NCBI GenBank assembly: GCA_900545655.1
Contig: UQZY01000002.1
Location: 32,222-96,221 of the forward strand
Direction of reading: 5' to 3'
DNA length: 64,000 bases
From: an uncultured Oscillospiraceae bacterium
GTDB lineage: Bacteria > Bacillota > Clostridia > Oscillospirales > Acutalibacteraceae
In this document: positions 6,724 to 15,841 of the stretch, piece after piece
Layout: the number at the start of each line of letters is the position of its first letter
Numbering within the stretch: position 1 is the first letter of the stretch
The notes under the pieces: generated by a model
What the model was told of the DNA's origin: nothing
Databases searched by the model: none
The model's input: only the letters and a program-made list of their open reading frames with translations
Made by a program: the position numbers and the translations under genes

Positions 6724-8556
6724 ATGCCGAATGAGAGACTTTCGTACCTTCGCGGAAAATCCATGCGCCTGCCGCTTTTGCCGGGGGTGTATATCATGAA
6801 AAATTCCGATGGTGAGATTATTTACATCGGGAAGGCGAAGCTTCTCAAAAACAGGGTTAGCCAGTATTTCGGCTCCCAGAACAACCATACGACAAAGGTG
6901 CGCAGGATGGTTGAAAATGTATATGATTTCGAACATATCCTCACCGGAAGCGAATTTGAGGCGCTTGTTCTTGAGTGCAGCCTTATAAAACAGTATAAGC
7001 CGAAGTACAATATCCTTCTGAAGGACGACAAGGGATACAGTTATATAAAGATAACAAATGAGCCGTGGAGAAGGCTTAAGAGTGCAAAGCAGAAGGTTGA
7101 TGACGGCTCGCAGTATATCGGACCGTACATGAGCGGCTTTGTCGTAAAGGAATCACTTGACGCGGCACTCAAGATTTTTAAACTTCCGCAGTGCAACAAA
7201 AGCTTTCCGTGCGGCAGCGTGAACAACCGTCCCTGTCTTAACTATCATATGAGGCAATGTATGGCGCCCTGTACGGGACGCGTTAAAAAGGCAGACTATG
7301 ACGCCGCAGTAAATGATGCTATAGAATTTCTCAAAGGAGATACAAAGGAGTATCTCAAGCTGCTTGAAAAACGAATGGAGTCCTACTCTGAGAACCTTGA
7401 GTTTGAAAAGGCTGCAGAGACAAGGGACAGGATTTCGGCGATAAGGCGGCTTTCCGACAAGCAGAAGGTCTTGCTTTGCGGAACGGAGACAAAGGACGTT
7501 TTTGCGCTTGCACGCGACGATGACGTAATCTGCTTCAATGTACTTCGCTTTGTCGACGGAAAGCTTTCTCAGAGTGAAAATCATTTTACGGATATTTCCG
7601 AGACTTTGAGTATGACGAGAGCGGATTTTATAAAGAGATTTTACATCGCCCATGATGACATACCTCCGCTTATCTTTACGGACGGTGAGTGTGACGACAC
7701 GGAACTTATAATGAAATGGCTCGGTGAAAGACTGGGTAAAAAGGTTACTATCAGCGTTCCCGAAAAGGGAAATCAGGCAGAGGTTGTCCGTATGTCAAAA
7801 AACAATGCATACGAGGCGATAGCAGAGAAAAAACACAGAAAAAAATCAAACACGGCGGTTATCGAGCTCGGCGAGCTGCTGGGACTCAGTAAGGCTCCGG
7901 AGTTTATCGAATCTTACGATATCTCTCACACCGCCGGAGCGGATTCGGTCGGCGGAATGGTTGTGTTTAAAAACGGCGAGCCCTACAGAGCGGGATACAG
8001 AAAATTCATAATAAAAGAAGCTGTCGGCGGAGACGATTACGGAGCTATGAAGGAGGTTCTGACACGCCGGTTTGAGCATTATTTCAAGGACAGGGATGAG
8101 GGTAAGGAGGACGGCTTTGCACGTCTGCCGGACCTTATTCTTATGGACGGAGGACAGGGTCAGGTAAACGTTGCACTCTCCGTTCTCGAAGTATATCAGC
8201 TTCACATTCCTGTTTTCGGAATGGTAAAGGACGGAAAACACAGGACGCGCGCTATTTCGTGTGACGGCGGAGAGATCTCGATAAACAGCAAGCGAAAGGT
8301 CTTTACTCTTGTTTCCGGTATTCAGGAGGAGGTTCACAGGTTTGCCATAGGCTATCATCGTAAGAAGCACGCGAAAACCTCAAAAACAAGCGAGCTTACG
8401 GGCATACCGGGCATAGGACCCAAAAAAGCTCAGGCTCTTTGGAAAAAGTTTAAAACCATAGACGCGATAAAACGGGCATCCGTTGACGAGCTTGCCGCGA
8501 CGCCGGGCCTGGGCATTGCCGATGGTGTCCATATTAAAGCGTTTTTTTCGGAGTAA
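6724..8556 (+). CDS. uvrC: Excinuclease ABC subunit C
   Basis: A 610-residue UvrC of normal length. Domains: GIY-YIG nuclease (about 15-95; LPGVYIMKNSDGEIIYIGKA) for the 3' incision, a cysteine-containing segment, the UVR motif that binds UvrB (around 200-235; ENLEFEKAAETRDRI), the RNase H-like endonuclease for the 5' incision (SYDISHTAGADSVG, LILMDGGQGQ) and tandem helix-hairpin-helix motifs at the end (TGIPGIGPKKAQAL). Acts with UvrAB in nucleotide excision repair. GGGGGTGAG is the binding site before ATG 6724. Confidence 0.97.
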   Translation: MPNERLSYLRGKSMRLPLLPGVYIMKNSDGEIIYIGKAKLLKNRVSQYFGSQNNHTTKVRRMVENVYDFEHILTGSEFEALVLECSLIKQYKPKYNILLKDDKGYSYIKITNEPWRRLKSAKQKVDDGSQYIGPYMSGFVVKESLDAALKIFKLPQCNKSFPCGSVNNRPCLNYHMRQCMAPCTGRVKKADYDAAVNDAIEFLKGDTKEYLKLLEKRMESYSENLEFEKAAETRDRISAIRRLSDKQKVLLCGTETKDVFALARDDDVICFNVLRFVDGKLSQSENHFTDISETLSMTRADFIKRFYIAHDDIPPLIFTDGECDDTELIMKWLGERLGKKVTISVPEKGNQAEVVRMSKNNAYEAIAEKKHRKKSNTAVIELGELLGLSKAPEFIESYDISHTAGADSVGGMVVFKNGEPYRAGYRKFIIKEAVGGDDYGAMKEVLTRRFEHYFKDRDEGKEDGFARLPDLILMDGGQGQVNVALSVLEVYQLHIPVFGMVKDGKHRTRAISCDGGEISINSKRKVFTLVSGIQEEVHRFAIGYHRKKHAKTSKTSELTGIPGIGPKKAQALWKKFKTIDAIKRASVDELAATPGLGIADGVHIKAFFSE

Positions 8557-8584
8557 GATTGGCTATTATTACAACAAGAGACAG

Positions 8585-8614
8585 TTTACAAATCAGGGCG
8601 TATAATGGTATAAT
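8585..8614 (+). promoter_or_regulatory. Promoter of the rsmD-coaD group
   Basis: TTTACA 8585-8590, 18-base spacer, TATAAT 8609-8614; a second TATAAT lies at 8601-8606 but at the wrong distance. Confidence 0.6.
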
Positions 8615-8646
8615 ATACTGAATTTTATGTCGAAACACGGAGTTTA

Positions 8647-9198
8647 ATGATGAGAGTTATTACGGGTACAGCAAGAGGGATGAAGCTCAAAACTCTTGAG
8701 GGACTTGAAGTACGTCCCACAACCGACCAGGTCAAGGAATCTGTTTTCAATATCATACAGTTTGAGGTTCCGGGTGCGAGGGTGCTTGACCTTTTTGCAG
8801 GCTCCGGACAACTCGGGATAGAGGCTTTAAGCCGAGGCGCGTCTGTTGCCGCTTTTGTTGATAACAGCAGAGAGTCGGTTGCCGTTGTAAATGAAAACCT
8901 TAAGCATACAAAGCTTTCCGAGCGTGCCACGGTAAAAAATGAGGACGCCTTAAGCTTCCTTAATTCGACAAGGGATACATTTGACATTGCCTTTCTCGAC
9001 CCTCCTTACAGAAAGGATTTTGTTGTTTCCGTGCTTCCTGCTCTCACGCAAAGGATGTCAGACGGAGGAGTTATCATCTGCGAAACCGCAAGAGAGGAAG
9101 TCCTTCCCGAAAAAGTGGGAAGGTTTAAGCTTCACAAGGAGTACAGATACGGAAAGATAAAACTCACTGTCTACAGAAACGGAGAGGAGAACGACTGA
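8647..9198 (+). CDS. rsmD: 16S rRNA (guanine966-N2)-methyltransferase RsmD
   Basis: A 183-residue Rossmann-fold methyltransferase. The opening MRVITGTARGMKL with RPTTDQVKESVFNI is specific to RsmD; the AdoMet motif is LDLFAGSGQLGIEALSRGA and the catalytic motif is DPPY. Two consecutive ATGs (8647, 8650) are possible starts. It overlaps coaD by one base (TGATG), the common rsmD-coaD pair. Confidence 0.93.
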   Translation: MMRVITGTARGMKLKTLEGLEVRPTTDQVKESVFNIIQFEVPGARVLDLFAGSGQLGIEALSRGASVAAFVDNSRESVAVVNENLKHTKLSERATVKNEDALSFLNSTRDTFDIAFLDPPYRKDFVVSVLPALTQRMSDGGVIICETAREEVLPEKVGRFKLHKEYRYGKIKLTVYRNGEEND

Positions 9199-9686
9199 TG
9201 ATTACAGCCATTTGTCCGGGCAGCTTTGACCCGATAACAAACGGACATCTTGACATCATTGAACGAGCTTCAAAGTTGTTTGATAACGTTATAGTTGTCG
9301 TTATGACAAACTACAGAAAAAAAGGAAATAACTCTTTTACCGTTGAAGACCGTGTTAAGCTTATAAAGAAGAGTACCACGCACCTCGAAAACGTAAGAGT
9401 TACCTCATATGACGGACTTCTCGCTGAGTACGCGAGGGAAAACGGTGTGCAGGTTGTTGTAAAGGGCTTGCGTGCCCTTTCGGACTTTGACAACGAATTC
9501 CAGCAGGCACTCGGAAACAGACGTCTCAACCAAGAACTTGAAACCGTATTCATTGCGACAAAGGCCGAAAACATGTTTTTAAGTTCAAGCCTTGTAAGAC
9601 AGATAGGTGAACTCGGCGGTGACATATCGGATTTTGTTCCCCCGCCGGTTTTACATGATATTGAAGAACATTTAAGAAAGGACTGA
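9198..9686 (+). CDS. coaD: Phosphopantetheine adenylyltransferase CoaD
   Basis: A 162-residue nucleotidyltransferase of coenzyme A synthesis (4'-phosphopantetheine plus ATP to dephospho-CoA). Motifs: PGSFDPITNGHLDII, with the T/HxGH ATP site, and LSSSLVRQI near the C-terminus, the variant of ISSTxVR. Typical length. Coupled to rsmD by an overlapping stop/start. Confidence 0.96.
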   Translation: MITAICPGSFDPITNGHLDIIERASKLFDNVIVVVMTNYRKKGNNSFTVEDRVKLIKKSTTHLENVRVTSYDGLLAEYARENGVQVVVKGLRALSDFDNEFQQALGNRRLNQELETVFIATKAENMFLSSSLVRQIGELGGDISDFVPPPVLHDIEEHLRKD

Positions 9687-9691
9687 TTCAC

Positions 9692-10720
9692 GTGGCTCAG
9701 ATAGAAGAACTCCTCGATGAGATGGAAGATATTCTTGCGGACGGAAAAGGAAAAGCTTTTTCAAACAGAATGACTGTTGACGTTGAAGCCCTGAAGACAG
9801 TCATCGACGACCTGCGCTTTAGTGTTCCCGAGGAAGTGAAGCAGGCACGTATTCTCGCATCCGAGCGACGTGAGATAATGAGCAGAGCAAACCGTGAAGC
9901 AGAGGAGATAATAGAGGATGCACGTATAAAAAGTCGTGATCTTCTTGCTGCTGCGGAGCACAGAGCACGCGAAAACGACGTTGAAACCAACAGGCGAAAC
10001 GAGGAACTTATAAAAGACGCACAGGAGAGGGCAAAGAGCATTCTTGACAGTGCGCGTACAGAGGCCGACAAGCTTGTTTCCTCACAAAACATCCTTGAAG
10101 AGGCAAAGACCGCTTCAAAGAATCTTACAGAACATGCGCAGGCGGAGGCAGGGGCTCTCAGGGAAGAGGCGGAGAAGCTTCTTGCCGCAGCAAAGGATCA
10201 GGCTCAGAGCATCCTCAGCGAATCAAAGGAACAGGCACAAAACATCCTTACGGAGGCAAAAACCCGTGCCGAAAGACTTGAGCAGGAAGCAGAGTACAAG
10301 TCACAGAGCAAAATGGATGAGGCTGCAAAGTGGTCGCATGACCTTAAGATGAATGCGAGCAAATATGTGGACGAGCTCGTCAATGAAACCGAATACAGGG
10401 TTGCAAAGAGTCTGAATGAGATACAGAAGCTTCAGGACAGTCTTAAGGCTGCCGCAAAGAATTCATCACAGGCTCAAAAGCGTGCGGACAGACAGCGCCG
10501 TGCACAGGGCTCGGCAGTCTCTTCAAAGCGTGCCGAATCAGAGAGAAAGCACACGGAAAACATGAAACGGAACAGTCAGAGCACCTACGGTAAGAAACGC
10601 CCGTCTTCGCAGTACGTAACCGAGGACAATGACATAGAGGTCATCATGCCGAAGCCGAGCATTATAGACGTACCGCTCAGCGACACCCCGATAGTACCGG
10701 ATGAAGAATTCTTTCTCTGA
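9692..10720 (+). CDS. Long coiled-coil protein of unknown function
   Basis: A 342-residue, highly charged protein without signal peptide or membrane segment. Residues from about 45 to 245 are almost continuous Ala/Glu/Lys/Arg heptads (repeats such as EQAQNILTEAKTRAERLEQEAE), resembling V-type ATPase subunit E/H or DivIVA-like coiled coils. A basic region (about 250-300) and an acidic tail ending VPDEEFFL follow. The start is GTG 9692, five bases after coaD. Genes of this type follow coaD in related Clostridia as I recall, but no function is known to me. A structural or division-related role is only a guess. Confidence 0.8.
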   Translation: MAQIEELLDEMEDILADGKGKAFSNRMTVDVEALKTVIDDLRFSVPEEVKQARILASERREIMSRANREAEEIIEDARIKSRDLLAAAEHRARENDVETNRRNEELIKDAQERAKSILDSARTEADKLVSSQNILEEAKTASKNLTEHAQAEAGALREEAEKLLAAAKDQAQSILSESKEQAQNILTEAKTRAERLEQEAEYKSQSKMDEAAKWSHDLKMNASKYVDELVNETEYRVAKSLNEIQKLQDSLKAAAKNSSQAQKRADRQRRAQGSAVSSKRAESERKHTENMKRNSQSTYGKKRPSSQYVTEDNDIEVIMPKPSIIDVPLSDTPIVPDEEFFL

Positions 10721-10749
10721 TTTGTTCAGGTTATAATTACAGCTACTAC

Positions 10750-10781
10750 GCGGCGCACCTTGCGTGTGCCGCTCCTTTTTT
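10750..10781 (+). terminator. Terminator after the coiled-coil gene
   Basis: GCGGCGCAC (10750-10758) pairs with GTGTGCCGC (10764-10772), then TCCTTTTTT. Confidence 0.85.
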
Positions 10782-10839
10782 AAGGGAAGCCGGGTCATAA
10801 TTTTCAAGACTTTTGCATAGAGTTTACAGGGTGATATTT

Positions 10840-11325
10840 ATGTTTGTGTTTTCAGTAAACTCAAAAACCGCTAAGGTTATTATTCTTGCGGCGGTCGGCA
10901 TCGTAGCCGGAATCATACTTGCAAGAGTGAGTACTGCCACCGGCGATGTATCAAATATGAACGGTATTGTTCTCAAGGCGTCAGACACAAAGGAACGTGT
11001 GGCTTTTCTTTCGCAGTTCGGATGGGAGGTATCCGAGGATCCTCTCGAGGTTGCGGAGGTAATCATTCCCACCGAATTTGACGAAACGTATAAGGCGTAC
11101 AATGATATACAGAAAAAGCAGGGTTTTGATCTTGAAAAATACAAGGGCACCAGGGTAAAACGCTGGACCTATGAGATAAAAAACTATCCGGGCTATGCCG
11201 GGAATTCCGGGTGTATTCGGGCAAATATTCTTGTCTGTGACGGCAATGTCATAGGCGGTGATATCTGCTCGGTTGAACTCGACGGCTTTATGCACGGCTT
11301 TAAGGTGAAAGAAAATGCGGCTTGA
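10840..11325 (+). CDS. DUF4830-like membrane-anchored protein
   Basis: A 161-residue protein with one N-terminal membrane segment (residues about 10-28; VIILAAVGIVAGIILA) and an extracytoplasmic domain resembling DUF4830 (FLSQFGWEVSEDPLEVAEVIIP, then a Cys-containing C-terminal beta region). ATG 10840 is preferred (ACAGGGTGA at 10827-10835) over an upstream TTG at 10813. It overlaps the following pseudouridine synthase by 11 bases, suggesting coupling, but no functional link is known. Confidence 0.75.
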   Translation: MFVFSVNSKTAKVIILAAVGIVAGIILARVSTATGDVSNMNGIVLKASDTKERVAFLSQFGWEVSEDPLEVAEVIIPTEFDETYKAYNDIQKKQGFDLEKYKGTRVKRWTYEIKNYPGYAGNSGCIRANILVCDGNVIGGDICSVELDGFMHGFKVKENAA

Positions 11326-12016
11326 TAAATTCATTTCATCCCAGACATCACTTTCAAGGAGCGATGTAAAAAAACTGATAAAACACGGAGCTGTAACGGT
11401 TGACAAAGCTGTTGCGGCATCGTGTGATATGCAGATTTTTCCGGAGACCTCTGAGATTGTAGTAGGCGGACAGGCTCTCTCTTATAAAAAGTATGTATAT
11501 TATATATTAAATAAGCCGAAGGGCGTGGTCAGCGCAACGGATGACAAAATGCACAAAACGGTTCTTGACCTTGTTCCGGACAACCTTAAACGACCCGGAC
11601 TTTTTCCTGCCGGAAGACTTGACGCGGACACCACGGGTTTTGTTTTACTCACCGATGACGGAGATTTTGCACATCGCATATTGTCGCCGAAAAACCATAT
11701 CGAAAAAACATATATCGCGACGCTTGAAAAGACCTTGACCGAGGAGGATATCTCCGCTTTTGCCGCAGGTATAACGCTTTCGGACGGATACGAGTGCTTG
11801 CCTGCTGCAGTCAAACTTGTCGGACAGGCAGTTGCAGAGGTAAAAATCTGCGAAGGAAAATACCACCAAATCAAGCGTATGTTTGCCGCGAGAGGGAACA
11901 GGGTGCTTGAACTTAAACGTGTAAAAATGGGTGGACTGTCACTAGATATTGCATTGGAGCCCGGTAAAATGAGAGAATTAACACAAGACGAATTGTTGAA
12001 AATTACCAACACCTGA
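11315..12016 (+). CDS. Pseudouridine synthase, RsuA/RluB/RluF family
   Basis: A 233-residue protein with an N-terminal S4 RNA-binding domain (MRLDKFISSQTSLSRSDVKK) and the pseudouridine synthase domain with the catalytic Asp in GRLDADTTGFVLLTDDG, followed by YHQIKRMFAARGNRV. The length and motifs fit RsuA/YtzG-type enzymes acting on rRNA; the exact target uridine cannot be told from sequence. The start overlaps the upstream gene. Confidence 0.92.
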   Translation: MRLDKFISSQTSLSRSDVKKLIKHGAVTVDKAVAASCDMQIFPETSEIVVGGQALSYKKYVYYILNKPKGVVSATDDKMHKTVLDLVPDNLKRPGLFPAGRLDADTTGFVLLTDDGDFAHRILSPKNHIEKTYIATLEKTLTEEDISAFAAGITLSDGYECLPAAVKLVGQAVAEVKICEGKYHQIKRMFAARGNRVLELKRVKMGGLSLDIALEPGKMRELTQDELLKITNT

Positions 12017-12093
12017 ATAGTGCATATTGACACGATTTCACATATTTATTGTAGTTATTTTGTATATTTTTGTATAAAATCTGACGAAAAAAG

Positions 12094-12122
12094 TTGCATT
12101 TTGTTGAGTTATTGTGTACAAT
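12094..12122 (+). promoter_or_regulatory. Promoter of the CdaR-type regulator
   Basis: TTGCAT 12094-12099, 17-base spacer, TACAAT 12117-12122. The leader to the ATG at 12205 is about 75 bases. Confidence 0.6.
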
Positions 12123-12204
12123 GTATAAGAAATTGCTCTAACATTTTGCACAAAAAGTACAAACAGCAGTAATTACTATACAAATCACTGGGGGTTTTGA
12201 GTAT

Positions 12205-13290
12205 ATGTCCAACAGACTGTTTCAGGGAGTCATTCACCAGATGCGCGACGCGATTGACAGAACAGTTGGTGTGATTGACGAAACCGGTTCAATCATCTCT
12301 TGCAGTGAGCTTGAGCGAATCGGCGGTCAGATACCTCTTGACACATCCGACATCTTTTCGACAAATGATGCGGTTTGCCTTGACGGTGTGACTTATCTGA
12401 CCTTTGGATCTCATTTACGCCATGAGTATGCTGTTTTTGTTGACGGTGAAGACGACCTTGCCGAAAAATACGCAAGAATTCTCTCTGTTTCACTTTCAAG
12501 TATAAAACAGTTTTATGATGAAAAATATGACAGGAGTAACTTCGTAAAGAATGTTATTCTTGATAACATCCTTCCGGGTGACATACATGTAAAGGCACGT
12601 GAGCTTCGCTTCAACAATGATGCAACACGTGTTGTTCTTCTCATAAGGATTACGGGACATGAGGACGCGTCTGTTTTCGACGTCATACAGAATCTTTTCC
12701 CGGACAAGAACAAGGACTTTGTTATAAACATAAATGAGACGGATATCGCTCTTGTAAAAGAGGTGCGTAACAATATCGAGCCGAAGAACCTTGAAAAGCT
12801 GGCTCATTCCATTTCTGACGCACTTTCGACCGAGTTCTACAGCAACGCGCTTGTGGGAATAGGCACGACTGTTGTAGGAATCCGTGACCTTTCGAGATCC
12901 TTAAAGGAAGCTCAGGTTGCACTTGAGGTAGGAAAGGTTTTTGATACCGAGAAAAACATAGTAAGCTATGATAATCTGGGTATTGCACGTCTTATTTATC
13001 AGCTTCCGACAACCCTTTGCGAGATGTTCCTCCAGGAGGTTTTCAAAAGAGGCTCTATAGAGAACCTTGATCAGGAAACACTTTTTACCATTCAAAAATT
13101 CTTTGAAAATAACCTCAACGTTTCTGAGACATCACGTAAGCTTTTTGTTCACAGAAACACCTTGGTTTACAGACTTGAAAAGATAAAGAAATTTACAGGA
13201 CTTGACCTTCGTGAGTTTGATGATGCCATCGTATTTAAGGTAGCCCTTATGGTAAAGAAATATCTGGACGCAAATCCGACAAAATTCTGA
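12205..13290 (+). CDS. CdaR/PucR-type transcriptional regulator
   Basis: A 361-residue regulator. The N-terminal half is a sensor-like domain. The middle carries a CdaR GGDEF-like segment (about 140-270), and the C-terminus is a PucR/CdaR helix-turn-helix (about 290-350; LNVSETSRKLFVHRNTLVYRLEKI). Such proteins regulate sugar-acid, purine or other catabolic genes, but no such genes lie nearby, so the target is unknown. ATG 12205 follows GGGGG at 12191-12195. Its own promoter is upstream. The 242 bases to ftsE hold a small hairpin at 13317-13336 and the ftsE leader. Confidence 0.88.
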   Translation: MSNRLFQGVIHQMRDAIDRTVGVIDETGSIISCSELERIGGQIPLDTSDIFSTNDAVCLDGVTYLTFGSHLRHEYAVFVDGEDDLAEKYARILSVSLSSIKQFYDEKYDRSNFVKNVILDNILPGDIHVKARELRFNNDATRVVLLIRITGHEDASVFDVIQNLFPDKNKDFVININETDIALVKEVRNNIEPKNLEKLAHSISDALSTEFYSNALVGIGTTVVGIRDLSRSLKEAQVALEVGKVFDTEKNIVSYDNLGIARLIYQLPTTLCEMFLQEVFKRGSIENLDQETLFTIQKFFENNLNVSETSRKLFVHRNTLVYRLEKIKKFTGLDLREFDDAIVFKVALMVKKYLDANPTKF

Positions 13291-13359
13291 TAAAAAATAC
13301 TAAATATTGTGTCGGCTTTTGTGCAAAAGCACAAAATTCAGAAACCGGTTACAAAAGGG

Positions 13360-13388
13360 TTACAAACTATAATTAAATATGGTATACT
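13360..13388 (+). promoter_or_regulatory. Probable ftsE operon promoter
   Basis: TTACAA 13360-13365, 17-base spacer, TATACT 13383-13388. The predicted start falls at the foot of the hairpin at 13392-13423. Confidence 0.5.
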
Positions 13389-13391
13389 ATA

Positions 13392-13436
13392 GACTGTATA
13401 GGTGTTCTTATGCCCATACAGTCTTTTGTGTTTTTT
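13392..13436 (+). terminator. Terminator-like hairpin in the ftsE leader
   Basis: GACTGTAT (13392-13399) pairs with ATACAGTC (13416-13423), followed by TTTTGTGTTTTTT. It either ends the transcript of the CdaR-type gene or forms the 5' end of the ftsE mRNA. Confidence 0.65.
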
Positions 13437-13532
13437 AAAACACGACTTTTCGGAGAAAAAGATAATTGAAAAATAACTGAAAAATTGACTTCAGATGAAT
13501 AACAGACCATTTTTAGGAGCAGTGCGTAACAG

Positions 13533-14897
13533 ATGATAGAGTTTAAAAATGTTTACAAAAAGTACGATAACGGTACGGAAGCACTGAAAAATGTCAACCT
13601 TCGTATTGAGCGCGGAGAGTTCGTTTTTATTGTCGGTGCATCCGGCTCCGGTAAGAGTACTTTCCTAAAGACGATAATGCGCGAGGAGGTACCCACCTCC
13701 GGAAGCATTATGATAAATAACTATGACCTTACCAAGATGACAAATAAGGAAATTCCTTATTTTCGGCGTACCATGGGTATAGTTTTTCAGGACTTCAGAC
13801 TCATACCTACCATGACCGTGTATGACAATGTTGCATTTGCAATGAGGGTTATAGGTGCAAATGAAAAGGAAATACGTAAAAGAGTGCCGTTTGTCTTGAG
13901 CCTTGTCGGACTTAAGGAAAAGGCACGCTCGCTTCCGAATGAGATCTCGGGCGGTGAGCAGCAGCGTGTCGCACTTGCGAGAGCGCTTGTAAACAATGCG
14001 AATACCATCATTGCCGACGAGCCTACGGGTAACATAGACCCGGAGATGTCCTATGAGATAGTGGATCTTCTCAATCACATAAACGAAAACGGAACCACGG
14101 TAATAATGGTTACGCATGAGCATGATCTTGTAAAAAAGTTTAATCACAGAATCGTTGTAATTGATGACGGTACTGTAGTATCGGATACGGCAGCAGGCGG
14201 AGTTCTCCGTTATAAAACGGAGACAGGCTACAAGCCTGTTTCGGAGCCGGGAAGCACACAGAATCCTAATACCGATGAAGCGGTAAAGGTTGCGGAGGCT
14301 GTAAAGGCTGCCATGGCAGCAAAAGCTTCCGGTGCAGGTGTTGTTTCTGCGGCAGGCGGTGCTTCTGCGACAGGTACTGCTTCTGCGGCAGGTTCGGCTA
14401 CCGCGGCGGGCTCAGCTTCTGCGACAGGTACTGTTTCCGCGGCAGGTTCGGCTTCTGCGGCTCAGCAGTCGAAAGCCAAGACGGAAACAACCGAAAAGAG
14501 CTTTGGTACAGGGACAACGGCCGCAGATTCCGCCGTGCCTTTAACCGACTCTTATAAGCCGTCTCCCTTTATGGCACAGATGAGCTCGTATGCCGCAAAG
14601 GCAACGGCAGCAAAGGATTCCGACACCGCCGATGACGGTAAAGCCGCCGCAGCTTCCGCGCAGTCCGTGAAGCCTGCACCGGAATCACAGCCGACGCAGA
14701 GTTCACCTGTGACTGAGATCTTTACGATACCGGTTTCAACCGAAACCTTAAACAACTCATCCGAGACGAAGGTGGGGTCACCTCTTTCAGCCGCACGTCC
14801 GGCTCCGGAAACTCCGCCGAAAAAAAACACCTATACTACAATTGACGGTGTTGATTACTCAAAGTATTTTGAGGACGCAGAGGAGGATGAGAAATAA
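13533..14897 (+). CDS. ftsE: Cell-division ATPase FtsE with long C-terminal extension
   Basis: A 454-residue protein; FtsE is normally about 220-230. Residues 1-228 are a complete ABC ATPase: Walker A GASGSGKS (35-42), Q-loop near 86, signature SGGEQ (139-143), Walker B IIADEP (159-164), H-loop His near 195. From about 230 on, a tail of more than 220 residues rich in Ala, Ser, Thr, Gly and Pro contains repeats such as SAAGSASATGT and ends in an acidic motif (YFEDAEEDEK). The frame is continuous and the stop overlaps the ftsX start (TAATG), so it is not an assembly error by appearance. FtsE drives FtsX to activate peptidoglycan hydrolases; the tail would lie in the cytoplasm. Confidence 0.95.
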   Translation: MIEFKNVYKKYDNGTEALKNVNLRIERGEFVFIVGASGSGKSTFLKTIMREEVPTSGSIMINNYDLTKMTNKEIPYFRRTMGIVFQDFRLIPTMTVYDNVAFAMRVIGANEKEIRKRVPFVLSLVGLKEKARSLPNEISGGEQQRVALARALVNNANTIIADEPTGNIDPEMSYEIVDLLNHINENGTTVIMVTHEHDLVKKFNHRIVVIDDGTVVSDTAAGGVLRYKTETGYKPVSEPGSTQNPNTDEAVKVAEAVKAAMAAKASGAGVVSAAGGASATGTASAAGSATAAGSASATGTVSAAGSASAAQQSKAKTETTEKSFGTGTTAADSAVPLTDSYKPSPFMAQMSSYAAKATAAKDSDTADDGKAAAASAQSVKPAPESQPTQSSPVTEIFTIPVSTETLNNSSETKVGSPLSAARPAPETPPKKNTYTTIDGVDYSKYFEDAEEDEK

Positions 14898-15841
14898 TGT
14901 CCGAAGAAAAGATAAGACGAAAAGCTTCGTTCAACATAAATTACCTCACAAAAGAAGGCGTAAGAAACGTATGGTCAAACAGGCTTATGTCCATTGCCTC
15001 AATCGCGGTTCTTTCTTCCTGTCTGGTGCTTATCGGTTGTGCGATTATGCTTTTCGTAAACATAAATTCAATGCTTGAAAATGTCGAAGATCAGAACGTA
15101 ATCATGGTATATCTGAATGACGGAATAACCGATGAACAGGTAAATAAGGTCGGTCAGGACATACGTATGATTCCGAGCGTAGCCTCCGTTGACTTTGTTT
15201 CAAAGGAGGACGCATATAAATCTCAGCTTGAAAGCATGGGCGACGAGGCCAGTCTGCTTGACGGACTTGAGGAAAATCCGCTGCCCGACGCCTACAAGGT
15301 AACGCTTGAAAACCTGAATGACTACGACAACGTCATGACCATGCTTACCTCGGTGGAAAACACACTCAGTGTAAGGGGAAACAGCGACCTTGCCGGTCAG
15401 GTGAGACAGATTCGCTCCGGCGTGACATATATAAGCGTCGGAATGATAATCATGCTTCTTGCGGTTTCGCTTTTCATTATTGCAAATACCGTAAGAGTTA
15501 CCATGTATAACAGAAGACTTGAGATAAGCATCATGAAGGCGGTCGGTGCCACCAACTGGTTTATACGCTGGCCATTCATCATAGAAGGTATTCTTATCGG
15601 AATCATCTCCGGTTTTGTTTCACTTCTTCTTGTGTTCGGCCTTTACGAGCTTGCTCTTAAGTCACTCGGGACGATATTTACACTTTTCGGAGCAACGTCA
15701 ATTCCGTTCAGCTCATATGCATTGCCGATGCTTCTTGCGTTTATTCTCATAGGCGTATTTGCAGGCGTATTCGGAAGTATATTCTCAATGGGACGTTATC
15801 TTAAGGAACAAGGGAGCGTGGTATCTGATGACAATGAATAA
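14897..15841 (+). CDS. ftsX: Cell-division permease-like protein FtsX
   Basis: A 314-residue FtsX: one N-terminal membrane helix (about 35-55), a large extracellular loop (about 56-175) that should contact the hydrolase, then three C-terminal helices with the FtsX core (VRVTMYNRRLEISIMKAVGA). Starts within the ftsE stop. The 3' end overlaps the M23 gene start, the arrangement expected for FtsEX and its hydrolase partner. Confidence 0.95.
   Translation: MSEEKIRRKASFNINYLTKEGVRNVWSNRLMSIASIAVLSSCLVLIGCAIMLFVNINSMLENVEDQNVIMVYLNDGITDEQVNKVGQDIRMIPSVASVDFVSKEDAYKSQLESMGDEASLLDGLEENPLPDAYKVTLENLNDYDNVMTMLTSVENTLSVRGNSDLAGQVRQIRSGVTYISVGMIIMLLAVSLFIIANTVRVTMYNRRLEISIMKAVGATNWFIRWPFIIEGILIGIISGFVSLLLVFGLYELALKSLGTIFTLFGATSIPFSSYALPMLLAFILIGVFAGVFGSIFSMGRYLKEQGSVVSDDNE

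Noticed and set aside
14220..14897. FtsE tail considered as a frameshift fusion with another gene
   Set aside because: The tail is in the same frame, low in complexity with no domain, and its stop overlaps the ftsX start, as expected for a native end.
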